From positions 1-6,639 of the forward strand of contig DAOUWT010000147.1 in NCBI GenBank assembly GCA_030666985.1: DNA of 6,639 nucleotides, read 5' to 3'. The position numbers were made by a program, and so were the translations under genes. This document shows, in pieces, positions 1 to 6,475 of this stretch. Numbering within the stretch: the stretch's first letter is position 1; every line of letters begins with the position of its first letter. The stretch comes from Chloroflexota bacterium. Its GTDB lineage: Bacteria; Chloroflexota; Anaerolineae; Anaerolineales; UBA11858. The notes beneath the pieces were generated by a model that saw only the letters and a program-made list of their open reading frames with translations, had not been told where the DNA came from and made no database searches.

Positions 1-110
1 AGGATGGAGTGTATCACGCGGCACAGCTCCCGGGTTTTGCTTTCCCCGTGGACTGGTTGTGGGAGCATCCCCCTGTTCTTCAGGCATTGAAAACCCTGGG
101 GCTTGTGTGA
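1..110 (+). CDS. C-terminal fragment of a probable Uma2/DUF820-family protein (5' end outside window)
   Basis: An open frame enters from the left edge, with its first whole codon at base 3, and stops at TGA 108-110. It gives 35 residues that begin DGVYHAAQLPGF and contain PVDWLWEHPP. The pattern 'DGVY...LPGF...V.WLW..P' followed by a short hydrophobic helix (LQALKTLGL) matches my memory of the C-terminus of Uma2 proteins (DUF820). These have a PD-(D/E)XK nuclease-like fold, are often present in many copies in Chloroflexota and cyanobacteria, and have no settled function. The catalytic core lies outside the window, so activity cannot be judged. It is on the same strand as rsmA, but a large palindrome separates them. 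The identification rests only on this short tail and could be wrong; that it is the end of a real gene is more secure. Confidence 0.55.
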   Translation, partial: DGVYHAAQLPGFAFPVDWLWEHPPVLQALKTLGLV

Positions 111-116
111 GGTCAA

Positions 117-163
117 AATTCCCAGGAACCGCGTTCCTCTGAGGAACGCGGTTCCTGGGAATT
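117..163. repeat. Perfect nested palindrome (REPIN-like), copy 1, upstream of rsmA
   Basis: Bases 117-139 and 141-163 are exact reverse complements (23-bp arms) around a single central T at 140. Each arm holds a smaller imperfect palindrome: AGGAAC-CGC-GTTCCT at 124-138 and AGGAAC-GCG-GTTCCT at 142-156. The DNA or RNA can therefore fold as one long hairpin or as two 6-bp mini-hairpins with 3-nt loops. It starts six bases after the upstream stop codon and ends 25 bases before the rsmA ATG. No T-run follows on the + strand, so it is a poor rho-independent terminator for + transcription, though the - strand reads AATTTTG beyond the hairpin. Two inverted mini-hairpins a few bases apart resemble a REPIN. 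A related copy lies at 1042-1084. Confidence 0.9.
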
Positions 164-188
164 CGCGAACACTTTGGACGCCAAACCT

Positions 189-1034
189 ATGACAACTATT
201 CACCCCATCAATATTTCTGCTCTAATGCAAAAATATAACTTGAAGCCCCATAAAGGCCTGGGGCAGAATTTTCTGGTTGACGAACACGCTCTGGAGCGCA
301 TCGCTGAGGTGGCGGATATTTCTCACCAGGATATCGTTCTGGAGATCGGCGCGGGGCTGGGGCATCTGACGCGCTACCTGGCAGCGGAGGCGGGGCGCGT
401 GGTGGCCGTGGAGCTGGATAAAGGTTTCATCCCTCCCCTGCGGGAAGTGCTAGCCCCCTACGACAACGTCCAGGTCCTGCAGGGGGATATCCTGAACCTC
501 TCCCCGCAAGAGCTTGCCTTGGGGGAAGATTATATAGTAGTGGGCAATATCCCCTACTACATCACGTCGGCCATCATCCGCCATCTGCTAGAGGCAGCAG
601 CCAAGCCACGCCGCCTGATCCTCACCGTTCAGCACGAGGTCGCCCAGCGGATTTGCGCTATATCGGGCAATATGAGCGTATTGGCGCTCAGCGTGCAAGT
701 TTACGGAGAGCCTTATATCACGTCACGCATCCCGGCCGGGGCCTTTCATCCCCCCCCCAAGGTGGACTCGGTTTCTATCCGCATCGATATCTACCCATCC
801 CCCGTTGTTCCCCCGGAGAAGCTGGACACGTTCTTCAAGCTGGTCAAGGCTGGCTTTAAGCATAAACGGAAAACTTTGCGGAACTCGATCTCAGCCGGTA
901 TGAGGTGGGAAACAGAAAAGACAGAAGCTTTGCTGGCGGCAGCGGGAATTGATTCACGTCGCAGGGCGCAAACCTTGAGTCTCCCAGAGTGGATTGATGT
1001 AATTGCGCAATATGATAAAATGAGTGAAGTTTAA
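189..1034 (+). CDS. rsmA: 16S rRNA (adenine(1518)-N(6)/adenine(1519)-N(6))-dimethyltransferase RsmA/KsgA
   Basis: The 281-residue product transfers four methyl groups from S-adenosylmethionine to two adjacent adenosines in helix 45 of 16S rRNA, a late step and checkpoint in 30S maturation. Visible family motifs, numbered from ATG 189: LGQNFLVD at 24-31, SAM-binding motif I EIGAGLGHL at 52-60, acidic VAVELD near 72-77, GDIL near 99-102, catalytic motif IV NIPYY at 120-124, and HPPPKVDSV at 187-195. The C-terminal helical domain carries KAGFKHKRKTLRNS. NIPYY replaces the commoner NLPYY conservatively. Length is normal for the family. I chose ATG 189 because it leaves a typical short leader before LMQKYNLKPHKGLGQNF; an in-frame TTG at 174 adds five residues and ATG 225 would shorten it. 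None has a convincing Shine-Dalgarno sequence. The HPPPK codons form a run of nine Cs (750-758). The gene is bracketed by two related palindromes. Confidence 0.95.
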   Translation: MTTIHPINISALMQKYNLKPHKGLGQNFLVDEHALERIAEVADISHQDIVLEIGAGLGHLTRYLAAEAGRVVAVELDKGFIPPLREVLAPYDNVQVLQGDILNLSPQELALGEDYIVVGNIPYYITSAIIRHLLEAAAKPRRLILTVQHEVAQRICAISGNMSVLALSVQVYGEPYITSRIPAGAFHPPPKVDSVSIRIDIYPSPVVPPEKLDTFFKLVKAGFKHKRKTLRNSISAGMRWETEKTEALLAAAGIDSRRRAQTLSLPEWIDVIAQYDKMSEV

Positions 1035-1041
1035 TCATGAA

Positions 1042-1084
1042 CATTCAGGAACGCGGTTCCTCCGAGGAACCGCGTTCCTGAATG
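1042..1084. repeat. Perfect nested palindrome (REPIN-like), copy 2, downstream of rsmA
   Basis: Bases 1042-1062 and 1064-1084 are exact reverse complements (21-bp arms) around a single C at 1063. The inner mini-palindromes are AGGAAC-GCG-GTTCCT (1047-1061) and AGGAAC-CGC-GTTCCT (1065-1079). This is the same core as copy 1, with the two loop trinucleotides exchanged between the arms. The flanking arm sequence differs (CATTC here, AATTCCC in copy 1), so the shared unit is the roughly 35-nt core. It begins seven bases after the rsmA stop and ends 34 bases before the aminopeptidase ATG. Confidence 0.9.
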
Positions 1085-1091
1085 AGTTTTT
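1042..1091 (+). terminator. Possible rho-independent terminator after rsmA
   Basis: The palindrome at 1042-1084 would form a very stable GC-rich RNA hairpin just after the rsmA stop, and it is followed after AG by five Ts (1087-1091). This meets the loose criteria for an intrinsic terminator and would separate rsmA from the aminopeptidase. Against this, the T-run is short and interrupted by C at 1092, and the first palindrome has no T-run, so termination may be incidental to a dispersed repeat. Confidence 0.4.
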
Positions 1092-1118
1092 CTACGATAA
1101 CAAAAAGAGGTTTTTAAA

Positions 1119-2222
1119 ATGATAGACTCTCGCCTAAAGAAACTAGCCAACCTATTAGTCAATTATTCTGTAGAAATTCAGCCTGGAGAATGGGTCTTGA
1201 TACGTGGAAACCACATCGCCGAGCCGCTCATTAGCGAGGTGTACCGGGCCGTTCTGGAAGCTGGCGGCTACCCCACCGTCCGGATGGGCAGCGATGATTT
1301 AAGTAAAGCCAGGTTCCAATATTCCAGCGACGAACAATTGGAATGGGTTTCCCCGCTAGAAAAATTGAGCGTAAATGAAATAGATGCCTCAATAGCTATT
1401 ATAGCCACCGCTAACACCCGCTCCCTCACGAGCATTGACCCCGCCAAGCAGCAAATTTCCCAGCTAGCCCGCCGGGAGTTGATGGCAACCTACATGAAAC
1501 GCTCCGCTGAGGGCGCTCTAAAATGGGTCGGCACTCAATATCCCTGCCCGGCCTATGCCCAAGAAGCTGACATGAGCTTAGATGAGTATGCCGACTTTGT
1601 TTTCAGCACTACTTTTGTCGACCAAGATGATCCTATCAGGGCTTGGCAAAATATTCACGATGAGCAACAAGTGATTGTAGATTGGTTGAAGGGGAAAAAG
1701 GAAGTTATTGTTAAAAGCCCCAATGCCGATATAACGCTCTCTATTGAAGGGCGTACATTCATCAACTCGGATGGGAAGAAAAACATGCCTAGCGGGGAAG
1801 TGTTCACAGGCCCGGTGGAAGATTCTGCCAACGGGTGGGTGGAGTTCACTTATCCTGCTATTACGGGTGGCCGCGAGGTAGAGGGCGTGCGCCTAGAATT
1901 CAAAGACGGGAAAGTGGTGCAAGCCAGCGCGAAAAAGAATGAAGAGTACCTGATTTCGCAGCTAGACACCGACGAAGGCTCGCGTTACTTGGGCGAATTC
2001 GCCATCGGCACCAACTACGGGATCACGAAATTTACCAAGAGCATCCTCTTCGACGAGAAAATTGGTGGTTCCTTCCACATGGCGGTGGGGGCCGGCTACC
2101 CCGAAACAGGCAGCAAGAACAAATCCAGCATCCACTGGGACTTCATTTGCGACGTTCAAGAGGATAGCGAAATCCGCGTGGATGGGGAGTTGCTTTATAA
2201 GGATGGGCAATTTCAGATTTAG
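1119..2222 (+). CDS. M29-family metallo-aminopeptidase (AmpS/PepS/aminopeptidase T type)
   Basis: The 367-residue cytosolic enzyme should remove N-terminal amino acids from peptides using a two-metal centre. No signal peptide or membrane segment is visible. The N-terminal region (RLKKLANLLVNYSVEIQPGE, then AVLEAGGYP) is the usual M29 opening. The metal-site motifs lie in the C-terminal half: MPSGEVFTGP (223-232, Glu227), LGEFAIGTN (291-299, Glu293), FHMAVGAGYPETG (319-331, His320 and Tyr327) and SSIHWDFI (336-343, His339 and Asp341). By analogy with structurally known M29 enzymes these supply the two Glu, two His, Tyr and Asp of the site; I matched them from memory, not by alignment. The protein is somewhat shorter than the roughly 410-residue AmpS/AmpT enzymes, with the Tyr-to-His interval compressed, as in the short form I associate with Chloroflexota and related genomes. 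The start is supported by AAAAAGAGG ending at 1110, eight bases before ATG. Substrate preference cannot be read from sequence. Confidence 0.9.
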   Translation: MIDSRLKKLANLLVNYSVEIQPGEWVLIRGNHIAEPLISEVYRAVLEAGGYPTVRMGSDDLSKARFQYSSDEQLEWVSPLEKLSVNEIDASIAIIATANTRSLTSIDPAKQQISQLARRELMATYMKRSAEGALKWVGTQYPCPAYAQEADMSLDEYADFVFSTTFVDQDDPIRAWQNIHDEQQVIVDWLKGKKEVIVKSPNADITLSIEGRTFINSDGKKNMPSGEVFTGPVEDSANGWVEFTYPAITGGREVEGVRLEFKDGKVVQASAKKNEEYLISQLDTDEGSRYLGEFAIGTNYGITKFTKSILFDEKIGGSFHMAVGAGYPETGSKNKSSIHWDFICDVQEDSEIRVDGELLYKDGQFQI

Positions 2223-2223
2223 G

Positions 2224-2281
2224 GGGGATTGGGGATTGGAGATTGGGAAACTGGGAAACTGGGAAATTGGGAAATTGGGAG
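2224..2281. repeat. Short G-rich tandem repeats (7-mers then 8-mers)
   Basis: Directly after the aminopeptidase stop come three 7-base units, GGGGATT (2224-2230), GGGGATT (2231-2237) and GGAGATT (2238-2244). They are followed by 8-base units: TGGGAAAC at 2244-2251 and 2252-2259, TGGGAAAT at 2260-2267 and 2268-2275, and a partial TGGGAG at 2276-2281. The two series overlap by one base and share the (A/G)TTGGG theme, suggesting slippage expansion with unit-length drift. No coding role is evident. They resemble in style the short tandemly repeated intergenic sequences of filamentous cyanobacteria and some Chloroflexota, but homology is not claimed. Confidence 0.8.
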
Positions 2282-2297
2282 CGGGGGCATATGTGTC

Positions 2298-2333
2298 AAC
2301 AAGGGTAGAAGCCCAAACAAGGGTAGAAGCCCA
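2298..2333. repeat. Perfect 18-bp tandem duplication
   Basis: AACAAGGGTAGAAGCCCA occurs twice head to tail with no spacer (2298-2315 and 2316-2333). It lies in the gap between the convergent aminopeptidase and kinase genes. Two adjacent copies without spacers rule out a CRISPR reading; a recent tandem duplication is the simplest explanation. Confidence 0.9.
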
Positions 2334-2345
2334 ATTGAATTGGGC
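2329..2345. repeat. Small inverted repeat between the convergent genes
   Basis: GCCCAATTGAATTGGGC is an exact 8-bp inverted repeat around one base, able to form a 7-bp stem with a 3-nt loop. It overlaps the end of the second 18-bp repeat. It is the best hairpin I see in the convergent intergenic region, but neither strand has a real T-run after it (GGTTTGG on +, TTCTACCC on -). A bidirectional terminator is therefore only a weak possibility. Confidence 0.5.
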
Positions 2346-2411
2346 GGTTTGGGGCGCAAGACGGTCAATACGATTGGCCGCCTGCTACCCCTCTGAGCGG
2401 GGAATTGTCCT

Positions 2412-2445
2412 AACTCCTAACTCGCCCCTCGCAACTCCTAACTCG
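2412..2445. repeat. Two copies of AACTCCTAACTCG
   Basis: AACTCCTAACTCG is present at 2412-2424 and 2433-2445, separated by CCCCTCGC. Related fragments continue to the kinase stop (CTAACTC before, GTTACTCGC after). On the kinase strand this reads as CGAGTTAGGAGTT units directly downstream of the stop codon. With the G-rich repeats at 2224-2281, nearly the whole 2223-2456 gap is low-complexity repeat sequence with no supported gene. Confidence 0.75.
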
Positions 2446-2456
2446 TTACTCGCACC

Positions 2457-5400
2457 TCACGCCGTTTCTGCTACGGGAACGGTGAAGCGGAAGGTTGTCC
2501 CCCGGCCGTGGATGCTCTCGAACCAAATTTGGCCGCCCTGCATCTCTACCAAATTGCGCGTGATGTTCAATCCCAGGCCCGTCCCTGGAGCTTCGCCCGC
2601 TTTAGCCTCTTCTGTGCGGAAGAATTTGCTGAATATCATTGGCTGATCCTCTTCAGGAATCCCCGTGCCCGAGTCTGTCACAGTGAAATGAACTACCTCA
2701 TCGGCGCGTTCCCCTTTTATAAAAATTTCTCCTTCAGACGGCGTGTACTTGTGAGCATTACTAATTAGGTTCGTTAGTATCTGAACCAAACGAACTTGGT
2801 CTCCCCATACGAGAGGAAGGTCTTCGGGGATTTCTACTGAAAGTTTCTGGTTTTTCTCTTCGATTTGGGCGCGGAAGGAACGAATTACACTATCAACCAC
2901 TACTCTAGGCGCTACGGCCTTGAAGTCGAGCTGAAGACGACCGCTCTCGATGCGGGAGATGTCGGCGAGGTCTGAAACTAGAATTGCCATCCTGTTAACG
3001 TTGCTATGAATGGTCTGCAAGAAGTTCTCTTGGTTTTCATTGATATCTCCCACTGCTCTTTTGAGCAATAAATCAGCATATCCTCGAATAGAAGTCATGG
3101 GAGTTTTCAACTCATGGGAAACAAAGGAGACGAATTCGCTTTTGGCGCTATTAGCGTCTTGCACTTCGGTGTAGAGTTGGGCGTTGGCGATGGCAATGGC
3201 AGCATGATCGCTCAATCGGGAAAGGAAAGCTAAGGCATTTTCTTCCCAGGGGGTGTCTTGCTTGCGTTCTAACATCAATATCCCAATTACATCAGCTTCC
3301 CGACTAATGGGGACTGTGACATGGCATTGGGCATTGGCCAACAAGCCGCCCTTCTCTGGGGCGAGCACCTGTTGCAACTTTCCCGAGAGAGTGGTTTGCT
3401 GGAAGTAGGGGAGTTCCAAAGGCATTCCCACTCCAAGATACTCTTCTAGCTCACCATCGTAGCCCTGGGAAGCCATAATTTGGATATGCTCTTCCCGAAC
3501 GATCCCCACAAACCCGGCGTCAGCGTCAGTTTGGTGTAGGGCCTGCTGGAGGGTGATGTACATGGCTCGCTCAATATCCAGGCTAGCGTTCAATTCCCGG
3601 TCAATCTCCTGCATGGTGGAGAGTTCCTTCACGCGGGCAGCTAATTCTTGGTCTGTCTGGGTATAAAGGCGAGCGTTATCAATGGCAATGGCGGCCTGAC
3701 TGGCAAAAGAGGTCAACAATTCTTGGTCGCCACGGTTAAAAGGGCTTCCATCATGTTTGTTGATGAGTTCGATGACGCCGATGATCTCATTCTTTGATTC
3801 CATGGGGGCAATCAAAAGGTCACGGGTTTGAAAACCGGTATCTTTATCTGGGGCCTTGGCCCATGCTTCCGTGAGATGTACGTTGGTGACAATACTGGCC
3901 TGGCCGGTATCAACTGTGCGCCCAACATGTCCTGTGCTGGGGGGCAGCCTGTTTCCCACTAGTTCATCCGCCACTGGGCCAATGACCACCTCGAAAATCA
4001 ATTCGCGGGTATCTTCATCTACTAGAAACAAAGTTCCCGCTTCTGCGTCAAGGATCTCGGCCGCACTTTCTAGAATTTGGTACAGAAGGGGTCCCAACTC
4101 AAGTGTCGAGGTAAGGCTGCGAGCTACCTCGTTCAGAATATTCAACTGGCGTGCCCTGAGCTGCATTTCCCGTAAAAGACGGGCTTTAGTAATTGCCCCC
4201 GCAGTCTGATCAGCAATGGATTGTAGCAAATCGCGCTGGGCTTCTGTATATATGACAGCTAAATCACGGCTTCCCAAACTCAAAGAACCTATCGTATCAC
4301 CGCCCACGTTAAGGGGAACGCCCATCCAGGCAAACACACCTTCTACAGCGGGAGAAACACCACGGGAATAACTTTCCTGTTCGTAATCGTTGGTAACGAG
4401 CGCAGAAGTCTGGCGAGCGATGAGTTGAGCCAGGCTTTCCACCTCCAAAGGCATATTCTCGTGTGCTAATAGCCGCATGTTGTTTTCGAGGTAAAAGGCA
4501 TACGAAAAATTATCCCGCCTTTCATCATATAGAGTTATGAAAAAATCCTGGGCGGGGATTAAGCGGACGGTTTGGGCATAGATCAACTCCAAAACATCAT
4601 CAAAGCTAGGGGTGATATTTACACCCTGGGCCACACGAGCAAAGATGTTCATTTCATCAACTCGTCGTTCCAGGTCCGAGACAACCTGAGCACGCTCCAA
4701 AGCCAGAGCGGCCTGATCGCTAAGCTTCTCCAAAAAGTCTATAATTTGAGCATTGTATGGCTCTCCGGAACGACGCGCCCCAAGCCCCAACCACCCCAGG
4801 GTGCGGTCGCCTCTGCCGGGGATGGGAACGAATAATCGAGCGCCTGTCAGGGCCATGCGCGGCTGATCGGGGCGGAGAACTTCTGGGCACTGGGCCGGGT
4901 CTTGAATGTAGAGGTATACATTTTGGTTAGAAAGGGTTTGCGCTAAGGCCCCACTGGCTGAAAAACGGATGTCGGTGGTTGTGTTTCCACCTTCGTCATT
5001 CCCCGCTCCATAATCTTCCCGGACTGGGTCATAGATGAAAATGTGAAGGGGTTGGGGAGAAAGGCTCTGGTTGATGTTTTCACGGAGCAAGGCGACAATG
5101 TCCTGCACTTTAATGGCATCGGTCAGATTTCTGGTGAATGCCTGAAGATAATCTTGATAGGCTTGTCCGCTTCTGAAAAAAGCAATTTCCACTAATTGTT
5201 GCAATCTCAGACGGAGAGGGTTTAGCACCAACGCCAGAGACAAGACTAACCCTCCCACCAGGAGGGGGTTGGTTGGGGAAAGCGCTCTCCCCACAAGGAT
5301 GCTCATCCCGCTCACTATAGCTGCGTATCCTCCCACGATCAACACGGCAAGTAAGGCATAGAGCACACTTTGTTGTAATATGTAATCTGCTTGCAAGACG

Positions 5401-6437
5401 CGATAACGTAAAATGGTGTATCCCACGACCAAGGGGAAAAGTCCAAAAGGGAGAAATAAGAGGGGGTTGAAAATAGCTCCCGCTTTGGGGATTTGAAGGA
5501 CGATCCATATCAAGATAGGACTGAAGGAAAAAATAGTTCCCCATAAAATGGCCCGCGACTGCTGGCGGACAACCGGAGAGGGAGAGGTATAACGGCGATA
5601 GGCAATCACTACCAAAAACAGGAAGGTGGCTATCCCGGAAAAAACATAAGCCATTTGCCAACGGGGAAAGTAAGCAAAGGGACGGGAGGTGTTGAACAAG
5701 GCTGGGAAGATGTAAAAAAACAATCCCCAGGCAGGCAGGTATCCAATCCACTGTAGGTAGGTATAACGCTCCAACTTTTTGAGCTTCTGCGGGAATACCA
5801 GTACCAAATCTATGGCCGCCGCACCCACAATGACAAGCGAGAAACACCAAAAATAGGTCAGGTAATGAGTTGTATAAAGGTCAAATAAAGAACCAGTGAG
5901 AATAGCAATGGACGACGAAAAAACCACGAAAGAACGCCCATCTTCAGAGGATCGCCTTTGAAGGTAGACCCATATTGCACTGACCAAAAATATCAAGCCA
6001 ACCCCATAGGGGATGTATAGGAATTTGGTAATAGCTCCGGATGGGAAAATTTGTAACTCAACTTCGAGGGAGGTTTCGAGACCGGCGAGTGACCGGGCAG
6101 TTAGTTCCACGCTCTCCCCAGCCTCATGCTCTCCCAAAATTTCCGGCACGTCCCAGACATTCGAAACTTCTTGGTCATCTATTGTGAGCAGTTGGTAAGT
6201 GTGAGGAGCTTCGTCCAGGTCAAGTGTCTCCCAGGCGGAGGGACGTTCAGGGCCTGCACCGATGAAAACTAGCGAATGCTCCATGAACGCCCCCAGAAAA
6301 GGGGTCTGAAGCCAAGTGTAGGCCAAGACCGGCGCCGCGAGATAGGTAAGAGCGGCAACCATCACATAGACGGTGACAATCGCGGGTACTACACGGCGCT
6401 GGATAAATGTAATTGGGGGATTTTTAGTCTCTTCCAT
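2457..6437 (-). CDS. Large membrane sensor histidine kinase: N-terminal multi-TM region, four GAF domains, HisKA, HATPase_c
   Basis: This 1326-residue protein should autophosphorylate a histidine in response to membrane and/or cytosolic ligands and pass the phosphate to an unknown response regulator. A membrane segment (about 17-40) is followed by an extracytoplasmic stretch (about 41-135) whose LLTIDDQEVSNVWDVPEIL...GESVELTAR pattern suggests a degenerate PDZ-like fold. About nine more hydrophobic segments span 138-407. A juxtamembrane helix (RLQQLVEIAFFRSGQAYQDY, 411-430) leads to four GAF-like domains at about 430-585, 595-755, 765-925 and 940-1090. Each ends in the repeated D(Q/H)AA.A(L/I)..A. 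helix (SQAAIAI in the third, DQTAGAI in the second). HisKA carries FVSHELKTP with phospho-acceptor His1108 (codon 3114-3116). The ATPase has the N box NLISNAHKYTP (1223-1233), G1 DSGTGIP (1255-1261), F box FSKFF (1269-1273) and G2 GTGLGL (1285-1290), so the kinase core looks intact. No REC, HAMP or PAS domain is seen, and no response regulator gene is in the window. ATG 6437 follows a strong promoter with almost no leader. Ligands are unknown. Confidence 0.93.
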   Translation of the reverse strand: MEETKNPPITFIQRRVVPAIVTVYVMVAALTYLAAPVLAYTWLQTPFLGAFMEHSLVFIGAGPERPSAWETLDLDEAPHTYQLLTIDDQEVSNVWDVPEILGEHEAGESVELTARSLAGLETSLEVELQIFPSGAITKFLYIPYGVGLIFLVSAIWVYLQRRSSEDGRSFVVFSSSIAILTGSLFDLYTTHYLTYFWCFSLVIVGAAAIDLVLVFPQKLKKLERYTYLQWIGYLPAWGLFFYIFPALFNTSRPFAYFPRWQMAYVFSGIATFLFLVVIAYRRYTSPSPVVRQQSRAILWGTIFSFSPILIWIVLQIPKAGAIFNPLLFLPFGLFPLVVGYTILRYRVLQADYILQQSVLYALLAVLIVGGYAAIVSGMSILVGRALSPTNPLLVGGLVLSLALVLNPLRLRLQQLVEIAFFRSGQAYQDYLQAFTRNLTDAIKVQDIVALLRENINQSLSPQPLHIFIYDPVREDYGAGNDEGGNTTTDIRFSASGALAQTLSNQNVYLYIQDPAQCPEVLRPDQPRMALTGARLFVPIPGRGDRTLGWLGLGARRSGEPYNAQIIDFLEKLSDQAALALERAQVVSDLERRVDEMNIFARVAQGVNITPSFDDVLELIYAQTVRLIPAQDFFITLYDERRDNFSYAFYLENNMRLLAHENMPLEVESLAQLIARQTSALVTNDYEQESYSRGVSPAVEGVFAWMGVPLNVGGDTIGSLSLGSRDLAVIYTEAQRDLLQSIADQTAGAITKARLLREMQLRARQLNILNEVARSLTSTLELGPLLYQILESAAEILDAEAGTLFLVDEDTRELIFEVVIGPVADELVGNRLPPSTGHVGRTVDTGQASIVTNVHLTEAWAKAPDKDTGFQTRDLLIAPMESKNEIIGVIELINKHDGSPFNRGDQELLTSFASQAAIAIDNARLYTQTDQELAARVKELSTMQEIDRELNASLDIERAMYITLQQALHQTDADAGFVGIVREEHIQIMASQGYDGELEEYLGVGMPLELPYFQQTTLSGKLQQVLAPEKGGLLANAQCHVTVPISREADVIGILMLERKQDTPWEENALAFLSRLSDHAAIAIANAQLYTEVQDANSAKSEFVSFVSHELKTPMTSIRGYADLLLKRAVGDINENQENFLQTIHSNVNRMAILVSDLADISRIESGRLQLDFKAVAPRVVVDSVIRSFRAQIEEKNQKLSVEIPEDLPLVWGDQVRLVQILTNLISNAHKYTPSEGEIFIKGERADEVVHFTVTDSGTGIPEEDQPMIFSKFFRTEEAKAGEAPGTGLGLNITRNLVEMQGGQIWFESIHGRGTTFRFTVPVAETA

Positions 6438-6446
6438 GGTGCTCTT

Positions 6447-6475
6447 ATTGTATAGTTAGGGGGGGAGGAAGTCAA
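6447..6475 (-). promoter_or_regulatory. Sigma70-type promoter of the histidine kinase, near-leaderless
   Basis: Read on the - strand, TTGACT (6475-6470) and TACAAT (6452-6447) are each one mismatch from the -35 and -10 consensus and are separated by exactly 17 bases (6469-6453). A transcript would start around 6440-6443, only about 3-6 bases before the ATG at 6437. The only Shine-Dalgarno-like bases, AAGAG (6446-6442), overlap or precede the expected start and would probably not be transcribed in full. The spacer is C-rich on this strand. Confidence 0.75.

Noticed and set aside
174..188. TTG at 174 as the rsmA start
   Set aside because: It adds only five residues, has no ribosome-binding site, and an ATG lies five codons downstream; not excluded, but less likely.
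174..202. TTGGAC with TATTCA 17 bases later as a promoter for a shorter rsmA starting at ATG 225
   Set aside because: Both hexamers match the consensus poorly and would place the promoter inside the likely coding region; no other support.
2298..2333. CRISPR array
   Set aside because: Only two 18-bp copies that abut with no spacer, and no cas genes.
2062..2646. A 194-codon + strand open frame running from the aminopeptidase 3' end through the gap into the kinase 3' end
   Set aside because: It overlaps two well-supported genes in other frames and its middle part is translated tandem repeats (GNWEIGKL-type), with no recognisable domain.
3322..3327. Cys-His in the fourth GAF domain (Cys1038-His1039) as a bilin-binding site like phytochromes/cyanobacteriochromes
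   Set aside because: The Cys lies directly before the VPI strand rather than in the preceding helix where the bilin cysteine occurs, and the surrounding signature is absent.
3856..4209. A 117-codon + strand open frame opposite the third GAF domain
   Set aside because: Antisense to intact kinase coding sequence, Ser/Arg-rich, no ribosome-binding site or recognisable motif.
5110..5850. A 246-codon - strand open frame inside the kinase membrane region
   Set aside because: It is a different frame of the same strand over DNA clearly coding for membrane helices of the kinase; its Cys/Pro/Ser-rich product looks like a frame shadow.
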